NCBI GenBank assembly: GCA_027019325.1
Contig: JALUWT010000017.1
Coordinates: 1 to 33,891 of the forward strand
From: Sulfurimonas sp.
GTDB taxonomy: Bacteria > Campylobacterota > Campylobacteria > Campylobacterales > Sulfurimonadaceae
Length of the DNA stretch: 33,891 nt
Direction of reading: 5' to 3'
Position 1 is the first letter of the stretch; each line of letters opens with the position of its first letter. The notes under the pieces were generated by a model. That model worked only from the letters and a program-made list of their open reading frames with translations, had not been told where the DNA came from and did no database searches. Shown piece after piece: positions 9,171 to 16,617 of the stretch. A program made the position numbers and the translations under genes.

Positions 9171-10886
9171 TTATTCTCCAAAGTATCTTTTTTTCTGTTT
9201 CTCTTTAACCTTATCGATGGAGACAAGAATGAAACTGTCCACACAGTCGGAGAAATCTTTATCTATATTGTACGCACAAAAATGAATGCCTCCCTCCTCG
9301 CATAGATCTGCATACTGTTTATAGAGTGTAGGAACACTTAACTCTAAAAATCCGAGTGCTTTTTTGAGAAGTTTAAAATCTTTACTGTAGTCATTGCCAT
9401 CAAGTTCAGAGATGAACTGCTGTAAATATTCATCATCGAGATTTATTTTATAAGGAAGTCTTGCACTGACTAGACCCTCTTTATCTCTAAAATAGTAATC
9501 ATAAAAGTATAGAATCATATCTTTTGCAACTTTTGGATAATTTCTTGAGATACTGACCGGACCATACATATATTTTATTTGTGGATTGTTTTTTAGATAT
9601 GCACCAATTCCCTGCCAGAGGTAATCAAGTGCACGAGAACCCCAGTACTTTGGCTGCACGAAACTACGACCAAGTTCGATGGAGTCATTGAGGTAATCAT
9701 TGAGCTTATCATTGTACTCAAAGAGTGTATTTGTATAGAGTGCAGCATCGCCGAGCTTTGTGCGTATATCTTCTGTGAGCCCAATGCGGTAGGCACCGAC
9801 AATCTCAAGTGCTTCATCATCCCAGAGAATGATGTGTTTGTAGTATCTGTCATATTTGTCGATGTCTCGTTTTTTATTTGCACCTTCTCCCACCTTGCGA
9901 AAAGATATCTCACGCAGGCGGCCAAGTTCATTTAAAATAGCGCTGTTTTTAAGAGAGTACTCATACAAATATATCTTTTTATTGTCCTTGGTTAAACCAA
10001 GAAGAGAGGACTTTTTTAGCTCTTTTTTTAAATCCCTTCTGTCCTCAGGAAGCGCAATGGACTTTTGTGTCGCAAAGAGGCTGATTCCTTTTTTGAGATT
10101 GTAGAGATGCTTTTTATAAAGGCGTACAAGCTGCTCTTGTTCTATGCCTTTTGGTACGACATTCTCATAAGGAATAAGCTCGCCGACAATCATCTCGATA
10201 GATCTGTTCTTTTGTTTGAACATCTCATTGGAAAGCAGGAACATAGAGAGCTTTTTGTTAAGCGCAGAGACAGAGTAGAATGTTTTGGAGTTTTTCCCGC
10301 CTATGAAAACAGGCAAGATAGGACTGTTTGAGCGCTTTGCAAATTTCAAGAAGCCCTTATGCCATTTTTTGTCTTTTATGCCTGTCGGTGTTGCGCGACT
10401 GACCTCTCCAGAGGGAAAAATGATAACAGCCTCCTCGGAGTTTAAAGTGTCGTAAATCTTATGAATAGCCTCTTTTGACTGCTTGTTTTTGAAGTTGTTG
10501 ATATCAAGCAACATTGGTCTGAGTGGTGTGAGTGTGTTGAGAAAATCATTTGCGATTATTTTGACATCTTTACGGACAGAGCTGATGAGCTTGATAAGAG
10601 CGAGTGCATCGAGTGCACCTAAGGGGTGGTTCGCGATAATGACCACACGTCCTTCAGTAGGAATATTCTCGAGATATTTATCTGAGACAAAATAGTTAAA
10701 CTGTAACTCATCAAGCACATGCTCCACAAACTCCAAAGGAGCAAGATGACTGTTCTTTTTTAAAAACTTGTTTATCTCATCTTGATGAATGACAGAGTCG
10801 GCAAACTTTGAAATAGCACCTTTGATGATTTTATTGTTTTGGAGTTTAGGATATTTTTTTTGTATCATTTTTTTAACATCTAACAC
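9171..10886 (-). CDS. olsF: OlsF-like bifunctional acyltransferase (PlsC-type O-acyltransferase + OlsB-type GNAT), probable ornithine lipid synthase
   Basis: A 571-residue two-domain protein. The N-terminal part is a PlsC-like acyltransferase with catalytic motif NHPLGALD (His87, Asp92) and the acceptor-site motif FPSGEVSR (~156-163). The C-terminal part (~315-500) matches OlsB/hemolysin-type GNAT N-acyltransferases, for example LREISFRKVGEG, DKYDRYYKHIILWDD and IVGAYRIG. This fusion and order is that of OlsF, which N-acylates ornithine and then O-acylates lyso-ornithine lipid to make a phosphorus-free membrane lipid. The start is GTG, with AAGGA seven bases upstream, and it overlaps the preceding stop (TAGTG). 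Placement in an operon with a Pho-type promoter supports the function. Another amino-acid acceptor cannot be excluded. Confidence 0.8.
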   Translation of the reverse strand: MLDVKKMIQKKYPKLQNNKIIKGAISKFADSVIHQDEINKFLKKNSHLAPLEFVEHVLDELQFNYFVSDKYLENIPTEGRVVIIANHPLGALDALALIKLISSVRKDVKIIANDFLNTLTPLRPMLLDINNFKNKQSKEAIHKIYDTLNSEEAVIIFPSGEVSRATPTGIKDKKWHKGFLKFAKRSNSPILPVFIGGKNSKTFYSVSALNKKLSMFLLSNEMFKQKNRSIEMIVGELIPYENVVPKGIEQEQLVRLYKKHLYNLKKGISLFATQKSIALPEDRRDLKKELKKSSLLGLTKDNKKIYLYEYSLKNSAILNELGRLREISFRKVGEGANKKRDIDKYDRYYKHIILWDDEALEIVGAYRIGLTEDIRTKLGDAALYTNTLFEYNDKLNDYLNDSIELGRSFVQPKYWGSRALDYLWQGIGAYLKNNPQIKYMYGPVSISRNYPKVAKDMILYFYDYYFRDKEGLVSARLPYKINLDDEYLQQFISELDGNDYSKDFKLLKKALGFLELSVPTLYKQYADLCEEGGIHFCAYNIDKDFSDCVDSFILVSIDKVKEKQKKRYFGE

Positions 10887-11113
10887 TATGCAATCCTTTG
10901 CATATTGACATACCAGTCTTCGTTAAAGTATCTTGCAGAATCTATGAGTTTGACATATAAAGAGTCTCTTAGTAGTTCGAGTTTTTTAATATATTCTTGG
11001 GGAACATCAAGTTCTTGACAGAGATACTCTTCCACGATATCTAGATTAAGGTCACTTTGTGCATATCCAAGTTCAAGATTTTCGGTTTTTATATTAAATT
11101 CACGCAGTTTCAT
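10886..11113 (-). CDS. Small conserved-looking hypothetical protein upstream of the OlsF-like gene
   Basis: A 75-residue protein that I do not recognise. It is acidic and probably mostly helical (LDIVEEYLCQELDV, YIKKLELLRDSLYVKLI), with no signal peptide or membrane segment and one Cys. The ATG has GGAGA at good spacing. Its stop overlaps the GTG of the OlsF-like gene by one base, so the two should be translationally coupled and made in similar amounts. It is the first gene behind the Pho-type promoter at 11142-11174. A role as a small partner or regulator of the acyltransferase is only a guess from position. Confidence 0.75.
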   Translation of the reverse strand: MKLREFNIKTENLELGYAQSDLNLDIVEEYLCQELDVPQEYIKKLELLRDSLYVKLIDSARYFNEDWYVNMQRIA

Positions 11114-11141
11114 TCTTTGTCTCCATTAAATGGTATGAAGA

Positions 11142-11174
11142 ATGATAAGATAGCTTGATTACAATTATATTACA
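11142..11174 (-). promoter_or_regulatory. Pho-type promoter of the OlsF-like operon
   Basis: Minus strand: TGTAATA-TAAT-TGTAATC (box 11157-11174), nine bases, then TATCAT (11142-11147). The two TGTAA repeats are 11 bases apart. The layout is identical to the promoters of pstS, pstC and the phosphate porin in this window. The site lies between the stop of the HTH gene and the start of the 75-residue gene. Confidence 0.75.
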
Positions 11175-11192
11175 TTAGATTTTCTCTTTCTC

Positions 11193-11450
11193 TCACTTTT
11201 TTGTTTTCGCAAAACCAGCACCTTTTTTTGTTTTTGCTTCAAGTCCCAATGATTCAATCTTCGTTCTATAATCAAGTCCTTTTGTATGCATCGCAGCAAA
11301 ACACTTTGCAATGACAGCAATGGTGTTTGGTACTTCGCCTTTTTTTTTATAAGACTGAATGTTCTTTTCACTTACTTTTATGAGTTTGCTAAATTTTGGC
11401 AGACTAATCTCTGCATCTAACAGCAGTTTTTTAAATTCTATAAATGTCAT
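11193..11450 (-). CDS. Small helix-turn-helix DNA-binding protein with Lys-rich tail
   Basis: An 85-residue protein. Residues ~15-50 (ISLPKFSKLIKVSEKNIQSYKKKGEVP) fit an XRE-like helix-turn-helix, with the second helix read as SEKNIQSYKK. The C-terminal tail is basic (AKTKKGAGFAKTKK) and resembles the Lys/Ala repeats of the divergent histone-like gene. AGGAGC precedes the ATG, and a TATAAT -10 (plus-strand 11475-11480) lies 25-30 bases upstream. A run of nine A in the coding strand encodes the KKK of SYKKKGEV. The target is unknown. It may regulate its divergent neighbour or the co-directional operon downstream, but neither is shown by the sequence. Confidence 0.7.
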   Translation of the reverse strand: MTFIEFKKLLLDAEISLPKFSKLIKVSEKNIQSYKKKGEVPNTIAVIAKCFAAMHTKGLDYRTKIESLGLEAKTKKGAGFAKTKK

Positions 11451-11474
11451 CTAATTGCTCCTAAAACGAAACAT

Positions 11475-11480
11475 ATTATA
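11475..11480 (-). promoter_or_regulatory. Putative -10 box of the small HTH gene
   Basis: The minus strand reads TACTATAATATG ahead of the AGGAGC ribosome-binding site of the HTH gene. The -35 region is not conserved. Confidence 0.45.
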
Positions 11481-11518
11481 GTATTTCTATCTTAACTCTA
11501 TATTTTATAGGGATTTTG

Positions 11519-11547
11519 TTGACAAAGTTAAATAAATTATATATAAT
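11519..11547 (+). promoter_or_regulatory. Consensus sigma70 promoter of the histone-like gene
   Basis: A perfect TTGACA (11519-11524) and a perfect TATAAT (11542-11547) are separated by 17 bases. This is the strongest promoter match in the window and predicts high constitutive expression. A leader of about 45 bases follows. It contains a short palindrome, ATTACT-ATT-AGTAAT (11559-11573), that could be an operator. Confidence 0.75.
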
Positions 11548-11599
11548 AGTCATAATTTATTACTATTAGTAATGAAATTGAAATTCAAAGGAGCCTCAA

Positions 11600-11824
11600 A
11601 TGGCAAAAGTCTTAAAGAAAAAAGTTGTAAAAGCAGTTGCAAAAAAAGCTGTAAAAAAAGCGGTAGCGAAAAAAGCTGTACCGAAAAAATCAGCGAAAAA
11701 AGTTACAAAAAAAGTTGTTAAAAAAGCGGTAAAAGTAAAACCTACTGCAAAAAAAGCTGTAAAAAAAGTTGCTAAAAAAGTTGTGAAAAAAGCAGCTCCA
11801 AAAAAAGCTACTAAAAAGAAATAG
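11600..11824 (+). CDS. Histone H1-like Lys/Ala-repeat nucleoid protein
   Basis: A 74-residue protein made almost only of Lys, Ala and Val with a few Pro and Thr, in repeats of the type KKAVKK, KKVVKK and PKKATKKK. This matches the low-complexity tail of bacterial histone H1-like proteins such as Hc1/Hc2 of Chlamydia, and it would bind DNA by charge. AAAGGAG lies at good spacing before the ATG, behind a consensus promoter, so it is probably abundant. The DNA itself is a degenerate repeat (AAAAAAGCTGT, AAAAAAGTTG), so copy number may vary between strains. The 3' end overlaps the convergent phoR gene by 14 bases. A function in compaction or stress is inferred from composition only. Confidence 0.8.
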   Translation: MAKVLKKKVVKAVAKKAVKKAVAKKAVPKKSAKKVTKKVVKKAVKVKPTAKKAVKKVAKKVVKKAAPKKATKKK

Positions 11825-13190
11825 TGAAAATAGACCCTTCGTTTACTTTTGAACTTATTTTGAGTTGAAAGTGATGAAGGTTTACTATTTTATTGACCAA
11901 AAAGAGACCGAGCCCTAGAGAGTTGTTCCAGCGTTGTTGCTGTACTCTGTAAAATTTTTCGGTAATGTTTTGTAAGTCTTGCTCACTGATACCGACACCG
12001 GTGTCTTTTACTTCAAACTGTTTGTCTGAAACGACTACATGTACTTCATCTTCAGAGTACTTTATGGCATTTTCTATCAAGTTATTAATGACAATACTAA
12101 AAAGTGTCGGGTCAATTTCTACCTCTGCATCTGTGCCCCCCTCAACCATAACACTGCGTCGCGGATAGTTTAACTGTAGGTTCTGTGCACACTCTTGCGT
12201 GAGTGTGAAGAGATTTGTCTTTTGTGTCGTGATAGACTGATGGTCTCCATCAAGTTTCATAGAGAGTCTGAGTGTATCAATGAGATTACTGAGTTTTTGA
12301 CCATTGTTGTGAATTTTACCAAGAAATTTTTTACGGATAGTGGTATTGAGATTTTCATCCTCAAGCAGTGTCTGCGAGTAGCCATTAATGATGGCAATAG
12401 GATTTTTAAACTCATGGCTGATGGCAGAGAGGATGTCATCTTTTTGTTTGTTAGAAGCTTTGAGCTCATCTGTGTATTTTGTTTTTTTCTTCTCTTTTTT
12501 GACGATAATCTGTGCAACTTTTGTAAGCAACTTGGTAATGAGAGCAAACTCTTGAGAATAGTCCGAAGAGATGTAGGTTGATTTTTTCTTTTTGGCAAGA
12601 GATTTTAAAAACTCTACTATTTTTCCTGTTTCATACTCTATTTGAGTATTTATTTTATAGGTAACGACAAAAATTGCTATAAAAAAGATGATGAGAGCAC
12701 CGAGAATTTTCATACCGAGTGAAAATATCTCTGCCTGAATGCCTTTTATCTCTCTTGCAAGACGAATGTAAACTACTTTTCCGTTAAGGGTGTACTTTTT
12801 TACTACATAGAGCAGGTCTTTATCGACAGTATGAGAGTGGCGTATTTTAAAACCAAACTCACTCTTGTCAGACTGCATAATCTCATCACGGTAGCGATGG
12901 TTTTCCATCTCTTTTTTATCTTTGTCTGATTCGGCTAAGACTTTTCCATCGGCTCCTATCAGTGTGATACGAGCATGGAGTTTTTCTTTGACTATTTGCA
13001 CAAATGTGTCTAGGTTTGTGTGAGGATTTATTTGAAGAGAGAGGAGTTCTATGTCTTGCTTGAGTGCCTCTTTGGTTGTGTCGATGTAAAATTCATAGAC
13101 CCAGTAGTAAACGATAGTACCAATAATGACAAAGAGGGCAAGAAAAAGTGTTAAAAATTTTCTAAGTACGATTTGATGAAATTTTAACAC
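11811..13190 (-). CDS. phoR: PhoR-like phosphate sensor histidine kinase
   Basis: Membrane histidine kinase of 459 residues. The first membrane helix is ~9-34. A periplasmic PDC/Cache-like sensor (~38-150) contains ITLIGADGKVLAESD followed by MENHRYRDE, resembling the extracellular domain of Gram-positive PhoR. The second helix is ~157-179, and a basic linker follows. The phosphoacceptor is His259 in AISHEFKNP, and the ATPase domain has NNLIENAIKYS, VKDTGVGIS and LGLGLFLVNKIV. The start is GTG with AGAGG six bases upstream, 13 bases after phoU. As last gene of the pst operon it fits the PhoR role, but no phoB is adjacent. The name rests on position and fold. Confidence 0.8.
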   Translation of the reverse strand: MLKFHQIVLRKFLTLFLALFVIIGTIVYYWVYEFYIDTTKEALKQDIELLSLQINPHTNLDTFVQIVKEKLHARITLIGADGKVLAESDKDKKEMENHRYRDEIMQSDKSEFGFKIRHSHTVDKDLLYVVKKYTLNGKVVYIRLAREIKGIQAEIFSLGMKILGALIIFFIAIFVVTYKINTQIEYETGKIVEFLKSLAKKKKSTYISSDYSQEFALITKLLTKVAQIIVKKEKKKTKYTDELKASNKQKDDILSAISHEFKNPIAIINGYSQTLLEDENLNTTIRKKFLGKIHNNGQKLSNLIDTLRLSMKLDGDHQSITTQKTNLFTLTQECAQNLQLNYPRRSVMVEGGTDAEVEIDPTLFSIVINNLIENAIKYSEDEVHVVVSDKQFEVKDTGVGISEQDLQNITEKFYRVQQQRWNNSLGLGLFLVNKIVNLHHFQLKISSKVNEGSIFTISF

Positions 13191-13203
13191 TTATGACCTC
13201 TTT

Positions 13204-13866
13204 TTAGTTGCGAAGACTTCCGCCGACTTTGATGTATACGAGCAGATTTGCAACACTGATGGCGCGACCTGCAATCTTTTCACTTTTACGGAGTGCACGA
13301 AGCATTTTATGAAACTTTTCAAAACTAGTCGAACAGTTCTCTGCTTGTGCAACAAGTTTTCTCTCTATCATCTCGTATAAATCATCTGCTTTGTTCTCTT
13401 CTATAAGAACCTCTTCATACATCTCTTGAAGTTCATCTACATCATCAACACTTAACATGGTGATACTAGTCTTGATTGCTTTGACTGTTGAAGCTTGCAT
13501 AGGGACAGTGTATTCGTTGATGGTCTTTACATCTAAGTCTTCGCAGACATCTGTAAAACCGCGGATGAAGCTGCGTGTATTTGAACAGGCGCGTGCTACC
13601 TCATTTGTGATTTTAAAATAAGCGACAACCTGACGTAGATCTCTTGCTTCTGGTGTATAGAGTGCCAAAATCTTAATGATGGCATTATCTATTTCATCTG
13701 TTCGCGATGTAATATTTTTAATAGTGTTTCTTGCTTCATTAAACCGCTCTTGATTACAATCTTTTAATGCACCAAGAATTAACTCATTGGCTTTGACGAG
13801 GTCCTCCCCAATCTCTGTAATCTTTTTTGTCACTTCATCTAAGTTTTGTTTGAATGTCTTTACCAT
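13204..13866 (-). CDS. phoU: Phosphate signalling regulator PhoU
   Basis: A 220-residue all-helical protein with the two-repeat PhoU fold. The first repeat has TSRTDEIDNAIIKILALYTPEARDLR and continues with VVAYFKITNEVARA; the second repeat is more divergent (EENKADDLYEMIERKLV). PhoU links the PstSCAB transporter to the PhoR kinase and represses the Pho response when phosphate is plentiful. Its ATG overlaps the pstB stop by one base (TAATG), and phoR follows 13 bases after its own stop, which is the arrangement expected for a signalling module. Confidence 0.92.
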   Translation of the reverse strand: MVKTFKQNLDEVTKKITEIGEDLVKANELILGALKDCNQERFNEARNTIKNITSRTDEIDNAIIKILALYTPEARDLRQVVAYFKITNEVARACSNTRSFIRGFTDVCEDLDVKTINEYTVPMQASTVKAIKTSITMLSVDDVDELQEMYEEVLIEENKADDLYEMIERKLVAQAENCSTSFEKFHKMLRALRKSEKIAGRAISVANLLVYIKVGGSLRN

Positions 13867-14648
13867 TATCCGAATCTCCCTGTGATGTAATCTTCCGTTT
13901 GTTTCTCTTTTGGATTTAAAAATATGTTTTCTGTTTTGTCATACTCGATTAAATCGCCTAAATACATAAAAGCTGTATAGTCGCTAATACGACTTGCTTG
14001 CTGCATATTGTGTGTAACAATAGCAATGCTTACATCGTTTTTCAGCTCAACGATGAGCTCTTCGATGGCTCCTGTTGAGATGGGATCAAGTGCAGAAGTT
14101 GGTTCATCAAACAAAAGTATTTCAGGTTTTACCGCAACTGCTCTAGCAATACACAAACGCTGTTGTTGTCCGCCTGAAAGTCCCATAGCAGATTTCTCTA
14201 GTCTGTCATGTACCTCTTTCCAGAGTGCTGAGCCTTTGAGTGCGGCCTCGACACGGTCAGAGAGTTCACTTTTGTTCTTGATACCGGTGATTCTTAGACC
14301 ATATGCGACATTATCAAAGATGCTCATTGGAAATGGTGTCGGTTTTTGAAAAATCATTCCCACTTTTTGGCGTAACTCTATAAACTCATTCTCTTTTTTA
14401 ATCTCTAAAATATTGTTGTACTTTCCACTCTTAAAATCAAGTAACTCTATTTTTCCCTCATATTTGTTTCCAGGGTAGAGATCATGGATTCTGTTCATTG
14501 AGCGAAGTAGCGTTGATTTACCACAACCACTAGGACCTATAAGTGCTGTTATTCTATTTTTCTTAATAGGTAGTGTAATATCTTTTAGTGAAGGGTCACT
14601 TACCCCTGGATATGTAAAAGAGAATTTTTTAATATTCATAACTGGCAT
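13866..14648 (-). CDS. pstB: Phosphate ABC transporter ATP-binding protein PstB
   Basis: A 260-residue ATPase that drives high-affinity phosphate import on the cytoplasmic side of PstCA. Motifs are Walker [10 protein letters not shown], the PstB-typical [14 protein letters not shown]-loop FQKPTPFP, signature LSGGQQQRL, Walker [14 protein letters not shown] and the switch His in IVTHNMQQA. The C-terminal [18 protein letters not shown] is typical of PstB. It starts 12 bases after the pstA stop and overlaps phoU by one base. A second ATG three codons downstream (MNIKKF) is a possible alternative start. Confidence 0.97.
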   Translation of the reverse strand: MPVMNIKKFSFTYPGVSDPSLKDITLPIKKNRITALIGPSGCGKSTLLRSMNRIHDLYPGNKYEGKIELLDFKSGKYNNILEIKKENEFIELRQKVGMIFQKPTPFPMSIFDNVAYGLRITGIKNKSELSDRVEAALKGSALWKEVHDRLEKSAMGLSGGQQQRLCIARAVAVKPEILLFDEPTSALDPISTGAIEELIVELKNDVSIAIVTHNMQQASRISDYTAFMYLGDLIEYDKTENIFLNPKEKQTEDYITGRFG

Positions 14649-14660
14649 GGTAATTTGTCC

Positions 14661-15467
14661 TTATTTTTTGTTTCTTGTAATAAATTTACCGGTAAGGTTA
14701 ATCACTAAAACCATAACAGTAAGTATGAATGATGCTGCCCAAGCTAAATCTCTACTACTTGTTTGCACATCACTTGCGAGATCATAAATACTCACACTAA
14801 GCGATGGAAATGCATGTGTTAAATCAAGCGTAAAGTAGTTACTTGTTTGTGAAGTAAAAAGAAGTGGTGCAGTCTCTCCAACAATTCTTGCAAATGCAAG
14901 AAGTATTCCTGTCATAATTCCCACTTTTGCAGATTTTATAACAATATCAAAGATAACTTTGTATTTGCTGGCACCAAGTGCAATTCCCGCTTCACGCAGC
15001 TCTTGTGGAACAAGTGAAAGCATAGAGTCTGTTGTGCTGATGACGATGGGAATCATCATAATTGCAAGGGCAATAGAGCCTGCAAAACCACTGGTATGCC
15101 CTGTTGGAACAACAATGATGGCATAAACAAACGCACCAATGACAATAGAAGGTGCACTCATCATAATATCGCTCAGATTTCTAATAAGGTTTGCATAGCG
15201 TCCTTGTCCATATTCTCGAATGTAGATACCTGCGACCATTCCAAGAGGAATACCAATAAGACTTGCCATCCCTGCTAAAATAAACTGCCCTATGATAAGG
15301 TTACGAAGACCGTTGTTTATAAGGTCATTTACAAAAAGTGAAAAGTGAAATGAACTTAAGCCTTTTATGAAAAGTGTTACTAAAATCCACGTTAAAAATG
15401 CAAGCCCTATAAGAGCAGAGATTGTAGAGAGTGTTAAAATGATTTTGTTGATAAGCAACCTGCTCAT
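14661..15467 (-). CDS. pstA: Phosphate ABC transporter permease PstA
   Basis: A 268-residue inner-membrane permease with about six membrane helices. The transporter coupling (EAA-type) loop reads ELREAGIALGASKYKVIFDIV, and the conserved RIVGETAPLLFT follows it. The segment MSAPSIVIGAFVYA matches the PstA signature. It pairs with PstC to form the channel fed by PstS. The ATG shares one base with the pstC stop (TAATG), so the two permeases are translationally coupled. Confidence 0.95.
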   Translation of the reverse strand: MSRLLINKIILTLSTISALIGLAFLTWILVTLFIKGLSSFHFSLFVNDLINNGLRNLIIGQFILAGMASLIGIPLGMVAGIYIREYGQGRYANLIRNLSDIMMSAPSIVIGAFVYAIIVVPTGHTSGFAGSIALAIMMIPIVISTTDSMLSLVPQELREAGIALGASKYKVIFDIVIKSAKVGIMTGILLAFARIVGETAPLLFTSQTSNYFTLDLTHAFPSLSVSIYDLASDVQTSSRDLAWAASFILTVMVLVINLTGKFITRNKK

Positions 15468-16450
15468 TAGTTAGCCTTTCTTAGAAAATAGAATTTTGCA
15501 AAAGAGATAATTGCAAAACTCATAACAAAGAGGATAAGTGCAAGATAGAAAAGAGAACTCATACCAAGTCCGCTTGCCTCTCCAAAGTTATTTGCTAGCG
15601 CAACTGGAATGGAAATAGTTGGGTCTGTAATCTTATGTGGCAATTCAAAGATAGAACCAATCAAGAATGCTACTGCCATTGTCTCACCAAGTGCACGTCC
15701 TAAAGAGAGGATGATAGAGCCAATAATTCCAACTTTTGAGTATGGAAAAATAACATCTTTAATGACCTCAAATTTTGTTGCACCAAGTGCATACGCAGAC
15801 TCTTTTAAAATATCTGGTGTGGTGTTCATAGAATCTCTTGTGATTGCTGCCATAAATGGAAGAATCATAACTCCTAAAACAAGCCCAGCTGTAAGGAGTG
15901 AGACTTGAAAACCTCCAAAGAGATTGGCTACAATAGGTGCAAAATAGTAAAGTCCCCACATACCAAAAATAATACTCGGAATAGCAGCAAGTAGCTCGAT
16001 AGCACCCCCGACAAAGGTTGCAATTTTTTTTGGAGCAATTTCAGCTAAAAAGATTGCAATACCCATAGCAATTGGCATAGCAAACGCAAGTGCTATAAAA
16101 GTTGAGAAAATAGTTCCTACAAGTGGCACTAAACCACCATAAATAGTCTTTGTGAGTGTGTTATCTTCATCTTCTAGCATCATATCATCAGAATTGTCGC
16201 CAAAGTCATTTACATCGACTGCTTCATCATCTGTATCTGAAACAGCACTTTGTGTAACACTCTTGTTGGTTTTGGCTTGAGGCATTGTAAGAGGAACCTC
16301 TTTATTCCATGCAGGGTCAACTATAAAGTTCAAACCAAACTCATTAATTGCGGGTCTAGCTGCATTAAAAAGTGTGATAAAAATTCCAAGCAGAATGATA
16401 AACACTAAAGTAGCACTAGAAAAGGCGAACTTTTGAAAGATTTTTTCCAT
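15467..16450 (-). CDS. pstC: Phosphate ABC transporter permease PstC with an acidic periplasmic insertion
   Basis: A 327-residue inner-membrane permease. Family features are AAIPSIIFGMWGLY, the coupling loop ESAYALGATKFEVIKDVIFPYS and SLGRALGETMAVAFLIG. Between the first helix (~10-30) and the second (~115-135), where the family has a short periplasmic loop after DPAWN, there is an extra stretch of about 45 residues. It includes a Ser/Thr/Asn part and a strongly acidic part with roughly half Asp/Glu (for example DTDDEAVDVNDFGDNSDD). The loop would face PstS. The gene has its own Pho-type promoter just upstream, separate from pstS. Its ribosome site (AGGTC) is weak. Confidence 0.95.
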   Translation of the reverse strand: MEKIFQKFAFSSATLVFIILLGIFITLFNAARPAINEFGLNFIVDPAWNKEVPLTMPQAKTNKSVTQSAVSDTDDEAVDVNDFGDNSDDMMLEDEDNTLTKTIYGGLVPLVGTIFSTFIALAFAMPIAMGIAIFLAEIAPKKIATFVGGAIELLAAIPSIIFGMWGLYYFAPIVANLFGGFQVSLLTAGLVLGVMILPFMAAITRDSMNTTPDILKESAYALGATKFEVIKDVIFPYSKVGIIGSIILSLGRALGETMAVAFLIGSIFELPHKITDPTISIPVALANNFGEASGLGMSSLFYLALILFVMSFAIISFAKFYFLRKAN

Positions 16451-16479
16451 TGAATAGACCTAGTTAAATTGATAACGAT

Positions 16480-16512
16480 ATTATATAAGAATTTAATTAC
16501 AAAGAGATTACA
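16480..16512 (-). promoter_or_regulatory. Pho-type promoter of pstCAB-phoU-phoR
   Basis: Minus strand: TGTAATC-TCTT-TGTAATT (box 16495-16512), nine bases, then the consensus TATAAT (16480-16485). The repeat period is 11 bases. It gives the membrane components a start point independent of pstS and lies about 30 bases before the pstC ATG. Confidence 0.78.
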
Positions 16513-16521
16513 GAATGGGTG

Positions 16522-16584
16522 CCCCCCTATAAAAAGAGGAGAATTTGAAGAAAATGAAATTGTGAAATTTGTTTTATAGAGGGG
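16522..16584 (-). other. Long-range stem between pstS and pstC
   Basis: CCCCCCTATAAAA (16522-16534) faces TTTTATAGAGGGG (16572-16584) across a 37-base loop. The single mismatch becomes a G-U pair only in the minus-strand RNA, so the structure fits the pst transcript. No U-tract follows, so it is more likely a stabilising 3' stem for pstS mRNA or a partial attenuator than a simple terminator. Confidence 0.5.
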
Positions 16585-16601
16585 CCAAAGAAGAGAAGAA
16601 G

Positions 16602-16617
16602 GGGATTATTTAATCCC
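16602..16617 (-). terminator. Small hairpin across the pstS stop codon
   Basis: GGGATT and AATCCC form a six-pair stem with a four-base loop that includes the stop codon. The minus strand then reads CCTTCTTCTCTTT, which is pyrimidine-rich. It is a weak terminator candidate acting together with the longer stem downstream. Confidence 0.35.

Noticed and set aside
11165-11371. 68-residue ORF in another frame of the small HTH gene.
   Set aside because: It is a shadow frame with low-complexity Lys/Gln content. The HTH frame has a ribosome site and promoter.
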